From contig CAVPXC010000007.1 of assembly GCA_963709505.1 (NCBI GenBank), positions 1-64,000 of the forward strand: a DNA stretch of 64,000 nt. The letters run 5' to 3'. Both the position numbers and the translations under genes were made by a program. Shown piece after piece: positions 26,176 to 36,010 of this stretch. Source of the DNA: CAVPXC01 sp963709505. Lineage in GTDB: Bacteria > Chloroflexota > Anaerolineae > JAAEKA01. Below the pieces are notes generated by a model. It did no database searches. It was not told the DNA's origin and was given only the letters and a program-made list of their open reading frames with translations. How positions within the stretch are numbered: the first letter of the stretch is position 1; each line of letters starts with the position of its first letter.

Positions 26176-27552
26176 TCAGGATTTGGAGGGCGGAGAGAAT
26201 TCGTAGATCGTATGAGCTTGGATGACCGATTGTGCCGGAGATCGTTGCGTGATTAGGATGTGATTGCAGAGGGCGGCGGCGCTGCCGAATAGGGCGAAGG
26301 CGAGCACGTAGCCACGCGGAGCGGCCGGCGGGGCTTCGACCATGCCATGAAGCGCGTATACCACCAGGCTGCCAAACAAACCCATCGCCAGGCTGACGTT
26401 AGTTCTGTTGGCCTGGTCCACCAGGATATGCCGAGTAGCGGCGATCAGGCTGGCAGCCAAGCCAATCAGTAGGGCAAGGTGCACAATCAGACCGGGCAAA
26501 CCCATCTCGGCGGCGGTCTGCAGGAAAATGTTGTGCGCATGGATGAACCCACCCTCGGAGCCTATGAAGAACGGCGGGTAGAGCACCATCACGACCTTCT
26601 CGAACATGCCGAGGCCGGCGCCGGTCAGGCTAAAATCCTGGATCAAATAGATCGCACGGCTCCAAAGTTCCATGCGCCCAGTCAGTGTGTTGATCGACGC
26701 TTCCCCAAGGCTGGCATTGGGAAAGAGCATCCCGACAAGCCTGCTGGGTCCCAACAGGCCGAACACCAGCAGCGCCATCAGCAAGATAGCCAGTCCAACC
26801 CACCAGCGCCGGTAGCGCAGTGCCGGCATGATGACCATCGCGCCCGCCGCGCCCAGCCACGCTCCGCGGGATTGGCTCAATAGGAGCGTTAAGCCGACCA
26901 GGCCGGCCGTGCCCAGCGCCACAACGCGCAACACGCGACCCTGTCCCCACCATGCCATTGCGATCGCTGGCAGCAGCAATAAGGCCATCACACCTCCAGC
27001 CAGGTTGGGATGGATGCCCTCGGGTCGCCACGGAAGGCGAAACTGCGGAAAAAGGCGATATAGGCTGTCGGGTAGGATGGGGATCTTAACAGTAGTCCAG
27101 TTTGTGCCAAAGAGAACCACGAGAGCCAGTCCGGCGGCCAGCACGAGGAAGACCCAGGGAAGGAAGTCGAGCCAACGGGAGCGCGCCAGCCCGGCCAATC
27201 CATAAAAGATGGCGAAACCGGCCACGATCTTGCAGGCCACCGGCCAGCTCGCGGACAGGTCCGCGCTAGCCCATAGGCCTACGGGCACTAACAGTAACGT
27301 TAAGATATTTGGCCAGTCAACTACGGTCCGCGGTAGGATCGAGCGAGTTAGCACGGCACGTCCCCCAAAGACCAAAAGCAAGGCGACTAGCGTCGCCATC
27401 AGGACAGCCTGTGGCATCCGTGTGGCAAACAAGAGCGGAAGGACCAACACACAACAGGCCAACAGAAAGATCAGGGCGACCTGGTCAGATTGGGCTGCTC
27501 TGGCTCGGCCAGAGACCGGCGAAAACTGTGGCTGGGGCTGACTGGGTTCCAT
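26176..27552 (-). CDS. O-antigen ligase/polymerase-like membrane protein (Wzy_C family)
   Basis: 458 residues from the ATG at 27552 (the frame is open to 27654 but upstream shows no start signal). About 12 membrane helices with one large loop; the loop has RPEGIHPNLAGGVMALLLLP in two motifs and the Wzy_C-like ligase signature GSEGGFIHAHNIFLQTAAEMG, with SRGAWLGAAGA earlier. Family members join or polymerise glycans at the outer face of the membrane. Upstream of the GT-C enzyme in the same direction. Confidence 0.82.
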   Translation of the reverse strand: MEPSQPQPQFSPVSGRARAAQSDQVALIFLLACCVLVLPLLFATRMPQAVLMATLVALLLVFGGRAVLTRSILPRTVVDWPNILTLLLVPVGLWASADLSASWPVACKIVAGFAIFYGLAGLARSRWLDFLPWVFLVLAAGLALVVLFGTNWTTVKIPILPDSLYRLFPQFRLPWRPEGIHPNLAGGVMALLLLPAIAMAWWGQGRVLRVVALGTAGLVGLTLLLSQSRGAWLGAAGAMVIMPALRYRRWWVGLAILLMALLVFGLLGPSRLVGMLFPNASLGEASINTLTGRMELWSRAIYLIQDFSLTGAGLGMFEKVVMVLYPPFFIGSEGGFIHAHNIFLQTAAEMGLPGLIVHLALLIGLAASLIAATRHILVDQANRTNVSLAMGLFGSLVVYALHGMVEAPPAAPRGYVLAFALFGSAAALCNHILITQRSPAQSVIQAHTIYEFSPPSKS

Positions 27553-27861
27553 GGCTGAGTCATTATACGCCGTGGAGCAGCAACGGGCCAAAATAGTTGG
27601 CGCGTGGCGGCCCGGGCTGACGACCAGTGCCAGCGTGCCCATGAGCAAAAACATGAGACTGGGCTAAAGCAACGTTTCCATGGGACAACGCAGAACTATC
27701 CAGTGCATTACCTACGTGCACGTCAGATACGACGCGTCCTAGTCAGTTGGTCAGCGCGAAAACTCGCCACTTGCCCGATACGCGTCCGGGAATCTGTGCT
27801 ATACTGATAGATAGCAAGACGGGGCCGGCCATGGCGTTCGCCGGCCATGCAGGAGGAACAC
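27553..27861. other. Intergenic region with extended -10 promoter
   Basis: Divergent spacer. TGCTATACT at 27797-27805 is a good extended -10 element for the plus-strand ABC operon, without a clear -35. GGGCCGGCCATGGCGTTCGCCGGCC just after it (27820-27845 area) can fold into a GGCCGGC/GCCGGCC hairpin overlapping the leader. No gene seen. Confidence 0.5.
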
Positions 27862-29020
27862 ATGTTCGCTAACGGGTTTCACCACACCGATTCAGCCGTT
27901 AGATCCTCAAACGGTATTCACCGTAACGGCAATGACCATTTGATTGAATTGCGCAAGGTGCAGAAGGTCTACTCGACCGCCGCCGGCCCGTTTAACGCGC
28001 TCAAAGATATCAACCTGCAGGTCGACTACGGCGAGTTCGTCGCCGTGATCGGCAAGTCGGGCAGCGGCAAATCGACGCTGATCAACATGATCACCGGCAT
28101 CGACCGGCCCACCACCGGCCAGGTCTTCATCGGCGACACCGCGATCCACACCCTGAAGGAAGGACAGCTGGCGCCCTGGCGCGGGCGTACGGTCGGCATC
28201 ATCTTCCAGTTTTTCCAGCTCTTGCCGACCCTGAGCGTGATCGAGAACGTGATGCTGCCCATGGATTTCTGCCGTCTATACAGCATGCGCGAGCGCAAGG
28301 AGCGAGCCATGCATTTGCTGGGGCAGGTCGAGATGGCCGAGCACGCAGCTAAGCTGCCGGCAGCGCTCTCCGGCGGCCAACAGCAGCGCGTCGCCATCGC
28401 CCGCGCCCTGGCCACTGACGCGCCGATCCTGGTGGCCGACGAGCCGACGGGCAACCTGGACTCCAAAACCGCCGCCAGGGTCTTTAACCTGTTCGAAAGC
28501 CTGGTGGCGGGTGGCAAGACGATCCTGATGGTCACGCACGACCAGGACCTGGCCAAACGGGCCACGCGCACAGTCATCATCTCCGACGGCCAGATCATCG
28601 AGGAATACCTGGCGCACGTCTTCCCATCCTTGAGCGAGGACCAGCTCGTCGAGGCGACTCGCGACATGGATCTGCAGAAGTTCCTGCCGGGCACGGTGAT
28701 CGTGCAGGAGGGCCGGCCCCCCGATAGCTTCTACCTGGTGACCAAGGGCGAGGTCGAGGTGGTCCTGCCGACGAGTCGACGACCACGAGGTGGTCGTGAC
28801 TCGTCTCCACAGCGGCCAGTACTTCGGCGAGGTCGAGTTATTGCGCGGCGGCGCCAACCTCGCCACGATCCGCGCCGCGCCTGAAATCGGCGTCGAGGTC
28901 GGCGTGCTGGATTGTGGCGAGTTCGAGCGCCTGATGGCGGGCTCGGCGCCAACCAGGGCACAGATCGATCAGATTGCCCAGCAACGGGTGCTGGAGAATA
29001 TCGCCGGTCGAAGGAGATGA
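27862..29020 (+). CDS. MacB/LolD-type ABC ATPase with C-terminal cyclic-nucleotide-binding-like domain; one frameshift
   Basis: ATG 27862 with AGGAGG 6 bases upstream. Residues about 27-255 are an ABC ATPase: GKSGSGKST, FQFFQLLPTLSVIENV, LSGGQQQRVAIARALA, ILVADEPTGNLDS, MVTHDQDLAKRA. After a linker (SEDQLVEATRDMDLQKFLPG) a cNMP-binding fold starts: GTVIVQEGRPPDSFYLVTKGEVEV, then, in the next frame, VVVTRLHSGQYFGEVELLRGGANLATIRA. The frame break is at about 28775-28790. The motif order ...G..I..EG..AD.FY.V..G.VEV...G..FGE..LL is that of CRP/PKA-type domains. Four bases separate it from the permease. The ATPase-cNMP fusion is unusual. Confidence 0.85.
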
Positions 29021-29024
29021 TCCC

Positions 29025-31469
29025 ATGATTAGCCCCCGTTGGCACAAAGTGGTGCGCGATCTTTGGGAGCAGAAAGCTCGCACGATCCTCGTGGTGCTCT
29101 CGATCGCCGTCGGGGTGTTTGCCGTCGGCATGATTGCCAGCTCTCGAATGATCCTCTCCCGAGAGATGACTCGATCGTGGCAGGCGATCAGCCCGGCGAG
29201 CGCTGAGCTGTACCCCGACCACTTCGACGAGGACCTGGTCTGGATGGTTCGACACATGCCGGAGATCCGGGAGGCCGATGCTCGGCGCGCGACCCCAGTA
29301 CGCTTTCGCAAAGGCCCAGCCGGCCGCCGCGTGAGCGGGTCACAGGAAGAACTTGAGGATGCACCCACCGGGCGGGCTGCGTCATGGCGCAAGCTGACGC
29401 TCTACAGCTACCTCGCCTACGACGACATTCGGATATTCAAGCTTCGTCCGCTCACCGGCGCGTATCCGCCGCCGGAGCACGAAGTGCTGATCGAACGGGC
29501 TTCGCTGGCATGGATGGGGCTCCAGGAAGGCGACACATTTGAGGTTGAGAGTTATACGGGCAAGAAGCGCACCGTTCGCATTGCAGGCACTGTCCACGAT
29601 CAAACCCAGATGGTTGCCAGCTGGGTGGGCCAGGGCTATGGTTACGTGACCCCAGAGACAATGCTGTGGCTTGGCTTGCCCGACGGCTTTGACGAGCTGA
29701 TGTTCGTGGCCGCAGGCGACACGCAGGACAGGGCCTCTATCACCGCGGTTGCCCAAGCGGTTCGCGACAAGATCGAGCGCGGCGGCCGCACCGTCTATTA
29801 CACCTGGATCCTAACCCCGGGCCGGCATCCGGCGGAACAGACCATCGATCCCATGATGCTGGTGCTTGGCATGCTGGGGCTATTGTCGCTGCTAGCCAGC
29901 GGCTTCCTGGTCTTCAACACGTTGCAAGCGCTGTTGGCACAGCAGACGAGGCAGATTGGTGTGATGAAGGCGCTGGGCGCCAAAAATGGGCAGATCTTAG
30001 GCCTTTACTACGGCATGGTGCTGATCTATGGCCTGCTGGCGCTACTCATCGCCGTGCCGCTGGGCGCGCTGGGCGCCTACGGCCTAACCAGCTACACTGC
30101 TGGCCTCGTCAACTTCGACATCGCAAGCTTCGGCGTACCGCCGCAGGTTCTCGCCTTGGAAGTGGCTGTGGGGCTACTAGTGCCGCTGCTGGCGGCGCTT
30201 TACCCGATCCTCGGCGGTGTGCGCATGACCGCGCGTGAAGCCATGAGCGACTACGGCGTGAGCGGCGGCAACTATGGCCAAAGCCGGGTGGACCGCCTGG
30301 TAGAACGGGTGCAGAACCTGCCCCGCCCGCTCCTGTTGTCGTTTCGCAACACCTTCCGCCGCAAAGGACGCCTGGCGCTCACTCTCTTGACGTTGACCGC
30401 AAGCGGAGCGATTTTTATCGCCGTCGTGAGCACCCAGGCATCGATGATGCACAGCATCGACGAGATGTTTAACTACATCAAGTACGACGTCGTGCTCGGC
30501 ATGGAGCGCGAGTATCGCATCGACCTGCTCGAGCGCCAGGCGTTGGCCGTGCCAGGCGTCGCCATCGCCGAGGCTTGGCGCTTCGACAGCGCGCGAAGGG
30601 TGCGGCCGGATGGCAACGAAAGCCAGCCGATCAATGTCCAGGCGCCGCGGGCCGACACCCAACTCGTCAGCCCAACTATCCTCGAGGGCCGTTGGCTCCT
30701 GCCTGAGGACGAGAATGCCGTTGTCGTCAATACCTACCTGCTCAAAGACGAGCCCGACATCGGCGTCGGCGACGAGATCACGCTCAAACTCGGCCGCGAG
30801 GAGACGGCGTGGCGCGTCGTCGGCATCGTCGGTAAGACGGATCCGGTGCCCCTGCTCTACGTCAACCTCCCGTACTACAGCAAGCTCATGGGAGGTGTTG
30901 GTCGAGCCGGCGCGGTCATTATCGCTACACAGCAACGCGATCCAAACTCCCAGGCGCAGATGGCGAAGGTGCTGGAGCAGCATTTCGAGAGCACCGGCCT
31001 GCGTGTGGCAACCACCCAGACCAGCGCGACCCAACAGGCGCAGATCGCCTCGCAGCTGAATGTGTTGGTCGTTTTTCTGATGATCATGGCAATTCTACTG
31101 GCCGTAGTCGGCGCGGTCGGTCTGATGGGCACCATGAGCCTGAATGTGCTGGAGCGAACGCGCGAGGTCGGCGTGATGCGTGCTATCGGCGCAGGTGGCT
31201 ACGACATCCTGCAGATCGTCGTGGTGGAGGGCGTGCTGATCGGTCTTTTAAGCTGGTTCCTTGCGGCGGCGCTGGCATTTCCGTTGGGAAAGCTTCTGAG
31301 CGACGTCGTGGGCATGTCGGTTATCCGGATGAACTTGACCTATACGTTCTCAGTTCTCGGCGCGGGCATCTGGCTCGGCGCGGTGGTAGTGTTGGCAGCG
31401 CTGGCGAGCTTCTGGCCGGCGCGCAACGCGTCGCGTGTCACCGTGCGGGAGGTGCTGGCGTACGAGTAG
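29025..31469 (+). CDS. FtsX/MacB-type ABC permease
   Basis: 814 residues; ATG 29025 with AAGGAGA upstream. Two FtsX-like halves: helix 1 at about residue 20 (TILVVLSIAVGVFAVGMI), a large extracytoplasmic domain to about 280, three helices with QTRQIGVMKALGAKNGQILGLY split across the cytoplasmic coupling region near 310-340, then a second domain and C-terminal helices with LERTREVGVMRAIGAGG near 720. Family members use ATP hydrolysis in the partner to drive lipoprotein or peptide movement across the envelope. Co-transcribed with the cNMP-domain ATPase. Confidence 0.88.
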   Translation: MISPRWHKVVRDLWEQKARTILVVLSIAVGVFAVGMIASSRMILSREMTRSWQAISPASAELYPDHFDEDLVWMVRHMPEIREADARRATPVRFRKGPAGRRVSGSQEELEDAPTGRAASWRKLTLYSYLAYDDIRIFKLRPLTGAYPPPEHEVLIERASLAWMGLQEGDTFEVESYTGKKRTVRIAGTVHDQTQMVASWVGQGYGYVTPETMLWLGLPDGFDELMFVAAGDTQDRASITAVAQAVRDKIERGGRTVYYTWILTPGRHPAEQTIDPMMLVLGMLGLLSLLASGFLVFNTLQALLAQQTRQIGVMKALGAKNGQILGLYYGMVLIYGLLALLIAVPLGALGAYGLTSYTAGLVNFDIASFGVPPQVLALEVAVGLLVPLLAALYPILGGVRMTAREAMSDYGVSGGNYGQSRVDRLVERVQNLPRPLLLSFRNTFRRKGRLALTLLTLTASGAIFIAVVSTQASMMHSIDEMFNYIKYDVVLGMEREYRIDLLERQALAVPGVAIAEAWRFDSARRVRPDGNESQPINVQAPRADTQLVSPTILEGRWLLPEDENAVVVNTYLLKDEPDIGVGDEITLKLGREETAWRVVGIVGKTDPVPLLYVNLPYYSKLMGGVGRAGAVIIATQQRDPNSQAQMAKVLEQHFESTGLRVATTQTSATQQAQIASQLNVLVVFLMIMAILLAVVGAVGLMGTMSLNVLERTREVGVMRAIGAGGYDILQIVVVEGVLIGLLSWFLAAALAFPLGKLLSDVVGMSVIRMNLTYTFSVLGAGIWLGAVVVLAALASFWPARNASRVTVREVLAYE

Positions 31470-31521
31470 CTCGTGGACGCACACCACCTCCTGCTTTTTC
31501 GCAAAGGGATAGCGTGGAATC

Positions 31522-32436
31522 ATGCAAGTGCAGCGAGTAGAGACGACACAAAGCGCACAGGTTTCCAATGACCTGAATCAAGCGGACCTCGCAATAGGGG
31601 CTCGCGTTGGATTGTTCTTCCTGTTTCTGGCCATCAGCCTCATCGTGACGGTGGTCGGCCACTCGGCGTGGATCCCTGACGAGTGGCGGCTGGCCGCCAG
31701 GGCGGGGCTGTCGCTGGTGCTTCTGGCGACGACCATCGGGCTCCATCGCAGCGAGCGCCTGCGGCCGTTCTGGAAGATCAGCCTGGCCTATCTGGCCGTG
31801 TCGGTGGGCTTCTTGCTGACCCTCATCGTCGGCCGATGGCTGCCCGCCCCGGATAACCTGACCAGCAGCCCCGTGATGGGTGTGGCTTTGGGCAAGCTGT
31901 TCGACGTTGTGCCGCTTGTGCTGCCCATGCTGTTGGTCCCCAAACTGGCAGGCGACGACTTTGGCTCGATCTATCTGCAACGCGGCAAGCTCGGGCAGTC
32001 GCTTCTGTTGGGCCTGCTGGTCGGCGCAGTGACTTTTATTCCCTTCGTGATGCTGGGTGGACTCGAGGGCGTCCGCGCCGTGGGTGCGGCCGCGGTGGTA
32101 GCTGCGCTGCCCTGGATCGCCGTCTTTTCGCTGTCGAACAGCTTCATGGAGGAGCTTTGGTGGCGAGGCCTGTTCCTGCGCAAATACCAGGTGTTCCTGG
32201 GCGTCCGGGGCGCCCTGTTGTTGACTGCGCTGGGCTGGGGGCTGATGCATCTGATCGGCACCTACTTCGCCGGCGGCCAGCTTGTGGCGTTTGTGGCTGT
32301 CGATATCCTCCTGGGCCTGGCCTACGGCTGGATTACTCAGCGCACGGACACGCTGTGGGGCGCGGTGCTGGCGCATGCCGCCGCCGACGCGTTCCTCGTG
32401 CTGGGCATGCTGGCCACGCTGGCGAAGTTGGGTTGA
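31522..32436 (+). CDS. CPBP-family intramembrane protease
   Basis: 304 residues, about 8 membrane helices. CPBP/Rce1 (ABI) motifs: NSFMEELWWRGLFL (EExxxR motif 1), GWGLMHLIG (motif 2 His), and LWGAVLAHAAADAFLV (motif 4 His). These residues form a glutamate/His intramembrane protease site. 52 bases after the permease, same strand, so probably in the same operon; its stop overlaps the ATG of the next ORF. Confidence 0.88.
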   Translation: MQVQRVETTQSAQVSNDLNQADLAIGARVGLFFLFLAISLIVTVVGHSAWIPDEWRLAARAGLSLVLLATTIGLHRSERLRPFWKISLAYLAVSVGFLLTLIVGRWLPAPDNLTSSPVMGVALGKLFDVVPLVLPMLLVPKLAGDDFGSIYLQRGKLGQSLLLGLLVGAVTFIPFVMLGGLEGVRAVGAAAVVAALPWIAVFSLSNSFMEELWWRGLFLRKYQVFLGVRGALLLTALGWGLMHLIGTYFAGGQLVAFVAVDILLGLAYGWITQRTDTLWGAVLAHAAADAFLVLGMLATLAKLG

Positions 32437-32708
32437 TGGTGTGTCCTGGGGTGGACTGGCTTCGCAACATTCAATCCAACCCAAATGTGGAAATCCGCGT
32501 GGGCGCGAGACGTTTTCGCGGCAAAGCGGAAGTCGTTACCGATCCGTCAAAGATTGCCGATTTTATGGAGGTCAGGCTTGAGAGACATCCGCGCATGATC
32601 GGATTGATCATGGAGAAAGCCCATGGGCTTCCGCGCCGCCCTTCTCGCGAGCAATTGGTAGAACTGGCAAAGACGGGAGCGCTGGTTATTGTCCATCCGA
32701 CAGGTTGA
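32436..32708 (+). pseudogene. N-terminally truncated deazaflavin-dependent nitroreductase (DDN family)
   Basis: 90 codons from an ATG overlapping the protease stop (TGATG). The content DWLRNIQSNPNVEIRVGARRFRG, KIADFMEVRLERHPRMIG and the terminal GALVIVHPTG match the C-terminal two thirds of F420-dependent DDN/pyridoxamine-oxidase-fold nitroreductases, in which WLRNL..NP.V.V is central. The first ~45 residues are missing. It may still be translated by coupling, but is most simply a remnant at the edge of the degraded region. Confidence 0.65.
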
Positions 32709-32729
32709 AATAATCCTGGAGTTTGTCCC

Positions 32730-33266
32730 ATGGAAACATTTGCGCCCGCCCAACCCTTCGTACACAATCGAAAATACAGGGACGACTGCCAGCGAGTCAA
32801 AGCCACTCTGGATTTGCTCGCCGTTGACGCCCCGATCCGCGCCATCATCACCGCCTTCAACAAACTACACTATTGCCACACCCTGCAGTGCTGTTATGGA
32901 CATTTCCTTCATGCCAGGCAAAGCGATCCTCACAACCTCGAACGCCTGCCTGCCTGTGACGTTGGGCTGGTGCATTACAGGATCGCCTACCTTGCCTTGT
33001 GTCTCGAGGACAGCGCTTCTGGAATCCGTCTGCGCTCGCGGCTGGAACGCGTTCCCGAAATCGGCGTGTGATACATCCAGTTCGGCTCCCCCAAGTGGTT
33101 CTGGGAGCAGAGTCCCAACTCCTATGCCCTCCAAGTCGAGCCGGAACGTTTCCGCGAACGCGACACGGCGGCCATCGAATATCAGGAAGCCCTACGCGTG
33201 CAAAATGTCCGGGACCTGTTTTTCAAGCGCCTAGAGGAAATCGCAGGCGATTGTATATCAGGTTGA
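32730..33266 (+). pseudogene. Hypothetical protein gene with in-frame TGA
   Basis: A 178-codon frame is interrupted once, by TGA at 33069-33071. Before it: FVHNRKYRDDCQRVKATLDLLA and an HCYGHFLHAR-like His/Cys segment; after it: YIQFGSPKWFWEQSPNSYALQVEPERF and a helical end. The reading context (V-stop-YIQFGS) suggests a Trp codon mutated to TGA. The family is not recognised. Confidence 0.6.
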
Positions 33267-33346
33267 TCTTCGAACGTCCGCGGCGCATCCATGATGGCCA
33301 GACCATTCCCGTGGATGGCGGCGCGGGGACGGCGGAGCTGAAGTAG
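33250..33346 (+). pseudogene. C-terminal tail of a short-chain dehydrogenase
   Basis: The frame ending at TAG 33344-33346 reads RRIHDGQTIPVDGGAGTAELK, which resembles the last strand of SDR enzymes ('..GQTI.VDGG'). The rest of the gene is absent. Confidence 0.45.
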
Positions 33347-33368
33347 ACGACACAAAGAGTGAACAATC

Positions 33369-34257
33369 ATGGAACATCCGATAATCATCAACAGAGAGAC
33401 CTGTAACGCCTGCGGCTTGTGTGCAGATATATGTCCGAATTTGATCATGAAGAAGGACAGCTGCGGTGGGATTTTCTTACGTTCTGATCGGCTGCCCCTT
33501 TGCATCAAATGCGGTCAATGCATGGCTATCTGTCCTTCCCAATCCATCGTTGTGGATGAATTAGAGTACTCACGTGACTTCTTCGCGCTGCCTACCGGAC
33601 CCGTGACCGAAATGCCATTTCTGGAAATGATAAAAGCACGCCGGGCAATTCGTGTTTTCAAGGAACAGTCTGTTCCCAGGGAATTGCTGGAGCAAGTGGT
33701 GCAGGCAATCACGTTCGCTCCACCAGGGTTTACACCTCTCAAGACGGAAGTTGTGGTTGTACAAGATACGTTTGTGATTCGTCAGGCGTTGCCCGAAATG
33801 GTGAGAGTCTATGATGGTCTGATTAAAGCCATGGGCAACCCCGTAGCACGCTTCTTCATTCGCCGCAAGGTTGGGGAGGCAAAGTTCAAGACATTGGTTC
33901 GGCATGTGGCGCCTCTGATGAAGAGCCGTCTCCCGGAGTTGAAGCAAGGGACGGAGGACACCATTACGCGCCATGCGCCAGCGATGATCATCTTTCATGC
34001 CCATCGTGATGCCGAGAATTACGAAGGAGATATCCATATTGCGTTGACTTATGGATTCCTTGCCGCGCACGCGCTAGGACTTGGAGGAACCGCAATTGAC
34101 CTGATTCCCCCGGCGATTCAAAACAGTTCATATTTACGCAGGCTGTTTTCGATTTCCTGAGGGCAATGTGGTCGTGGCTTCGATGATCCTTGGGTATCCA
34201 AGGTATCGCTATCAGTGGGGCATCAAACGAAACCTACAGGGTGTGACCTGGATTTGA
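33369..34257 (+). CDS. Ferredoxin-nitroreductase fusion protein, 3' frameshift
   Basis: Two N-terminal [4Fe-4S] motifs, CNACGLCADICP (about residue 12) and CIKCGQCMAICP (about 45), are followed by an FMN nitroreductase domain: MIKARRAIRVFKEQSVPRE and APPGFTPLKTEVVVV. The first frame stops at 34160 after RRLFSIS; shifting by one base at a TTT near 34153 restores FSIPEGNVVVASMILGYPRYRYQWGIKR in overlapping motifs and ends at TGA 34257, giving about 295 residues, the normal length. Base composition is lower in GC than its neighbours, suggesting recent transfer. Function: unknown nitro- or ene-reductase fed by its own ferredoxin domain. Confidence 0.82.
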
Positions 34258-34285
34258 GAAATATGTAACTCAAAAGGAGATTGAG

Positions 34286-34714
34286 ATGGATCACGTTGTA
34301 TATCTCGACGTGCAGGCAAAGGAACTGGAAAACCTGCTTGCTGGAAGCAAGGCCATGATCATCCGCGGCGCGACGGGACGCAAACTCCCACATGGGCGTG
34401 TGGACGTGGGGGATATGCTGTATTTCATCAACAACAATGCCGAAGGAGCCGTACGTGCAAAAGCAAAAGTAAGAAGCGTGTTTCACTCCGAGAAAATGAC
34501 CGAAGATGAGTCCCGCGTGCTGGTGGAAAAGAACCAATCCAAACTACGCCTGACCGAGAAACAAATGAAACGCTGGGCAGGCAAACGGTACATTGTCCTG
34601 ATCGAAGTCGCCGATGTACAAGAAGTCCCTCCCTTCGCCATTGATAAGAGCAACTATGGCAATATGGATGATTGGCTGCCCGTGGAAAAAATCGATTCGG
34701 TGGCTATGGGATGA
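34286..34714 (+). CDS. Conserved hypothetical protein, ASCH/PUA-like
   Basis: 142 residues, complete, AAAGGAG 6 bases upstream of the ATG. A basic-acidic protein with a strand-rich middle (GDMLYFINNNAEGAVRAKAKV) that is reminiscent of ASCH/EVE PUA-like RNA- or nucleotide-binding folds; this resemblance is weak. Low GC like the nitroreductase before it. No operon partner is clear. Confidence 0.5.
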   Translation: MDHVVYLDVQAKELENLLAGSKAMIIRGATGRKLPHGRVDVGDMLYFINNNAEGAVRAKAKVRSVFHSEKMTEDESRVLVEKNQSKLRLTEKQMKRWAGKRYIVLIEVADVQEVPPFAIDKSNYGNMDDWLPVEKIDSVAMG

Positions 34715-34747
34715 TTGTCCCAGCAGAATTTCATCATGAGGATGAAC

Positions 34748-35825
34748 ATGAGAAAGAAACCAATTCCTGCCCTGTTTTTTCTCTTTGCGCTTGTGACGGG
34801 ATGTGGCGCTCCAATCGTAACACCTCAACCGACCCCCATCCTGCCGCCACCCACCCAAGCCGTGTGCCAGCCCGTGCGGACTCTGCTCACTGCGGACGCG
34901 CTGACAAATGGCTTCGCGTTCGATAGTCCGGTGGATGAGTTGGCTCTCACGCCGCCCGACGATTCTGCTGCACCGATACACATCTTCGAAGGTCGTCTCG
35001 AACTACTCGGCGAAAAGGAGAACGGTCATATCAACGTGTTGCGCGGCGAACTGGAACCGGAATACCCATCGCTGCCGGAGTTCGACTTCGAGTTCGTACA
35101 GGATAACGGCGACCTGATTCCCGTTCGACGCGGCAACCTCATCGCCGACCATCCCATCTGGAACATCATCCTCGAACCGGGGCGCGTCTGGCAGGAGGAA
35201 GGCGATGGCGATTTCTCGCGCGCCTCCCTGCCCTTCGCGCTGACCGTCAAGGGCGGGAATGCAACCTTCAACGGCACGTTGACTTTCCTGTTCGATGACC
35301 AACGCGTCTCGAAGGTTTGGTACCAGGTCACGCAGGAGACAACCACGTATACCCGCGCCGACCTGTGGGGGTTGCTGGACGCGGCTTATCATCCGGGAGC
35401 CGTCAACGGGTCGGGGAAGATCCGGGCGGATTTCGCTGCGGAGTTGGCCGCGCGGATGCCGGTCAAGCCCATCGAAGCATTGGCGGAAGATTATCCCGGT
35501 GTAGATGTCTCTGCCTTTGGGCGCGGCGTAACTCCCGAACACATGACCTGGTACGGCGTCGCGGTGAACGAGGTCAACTATACTACCTGCAAACCCGGGA
35601 GGGAACGGACGCCGACATCTACCAGTTCGTGGTGGATGAAGTGTATCGCCCGCTTGGGCTGGGCCCCGGCGTGTTCACCACCATGCGCACCGCCGACAAC
35701 GATTGGCAGGGACAAGCCGAGGGCGGCTTCGGTCAGTGGTGGATTCCCGATGACATCGCCAGGATCGGGACATTCCTACAGAGCGGCGGCAAGATCAACG
35801 GTGAACAAGTCCTGCAACCCCGACT
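34748..35825 (+). pseudogene. Serine hydrolase (beta-lactamase-related) lipoprotein, frameshifted and 3'-truncated
   Basis: ATG 34748 (AGGA 5 bases upstream; in-frame ATGs at 34736 and 34742 also possible). Lipobox LVTGC, Pro-rich linker, then a long domain with DLWGLLDAAYHPGAVNGSGKI. Near 35585 the frame shifts; the next frame gives GTDADIYQFVVDEVYRPLGLG, MRTADNDWQGQAEGGFGQWW and DDIARIGTFLQSGGKINGEQ, motifs I know from serine hydrolases of the class C beta-lactamase family. After VLQP (about 35820) the sequence changes to a piece of another gene. So the gene is broken twice. Confidence 0.7.
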
Positions 35826-36010
35826 CGCTGGAGGCCGCTTCGACGGCCATTCGCGGGCTGTTCAACCGGGGGGCGATTCCGGCTGACATCGCGGCTGCCG
35901 TCGCCAGCGCCTACGCCGGGCTGGACGGCACGGCCGTGGCCGTGCACTCGTCGGCCACCGCCGAGGACCTGCCTGAAGCCTCCTTCGCGGGTCAGCAAGA
36001 GACATTCTAA
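35815..36010 (+). pseudogene. Internal fragment of a PEP synthase / pyruvate phosphate dikinase gene
   Basis: About 62 codons reading AIRGLFNRGAIPADIAAAVASAY, then TAVAVHSSATAEDLPEASFAGQQETF in two motifs. 'VAVRSSATAEDLP.ASFAGQQ.T' is the ATP-binding hallmark of PpsA/PPDK. The fragment is in frame with the first frame of the preceding hydrolase gene and ends at TAA directly at the junction with the histidine kinase piece. Confidence 0.78.
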
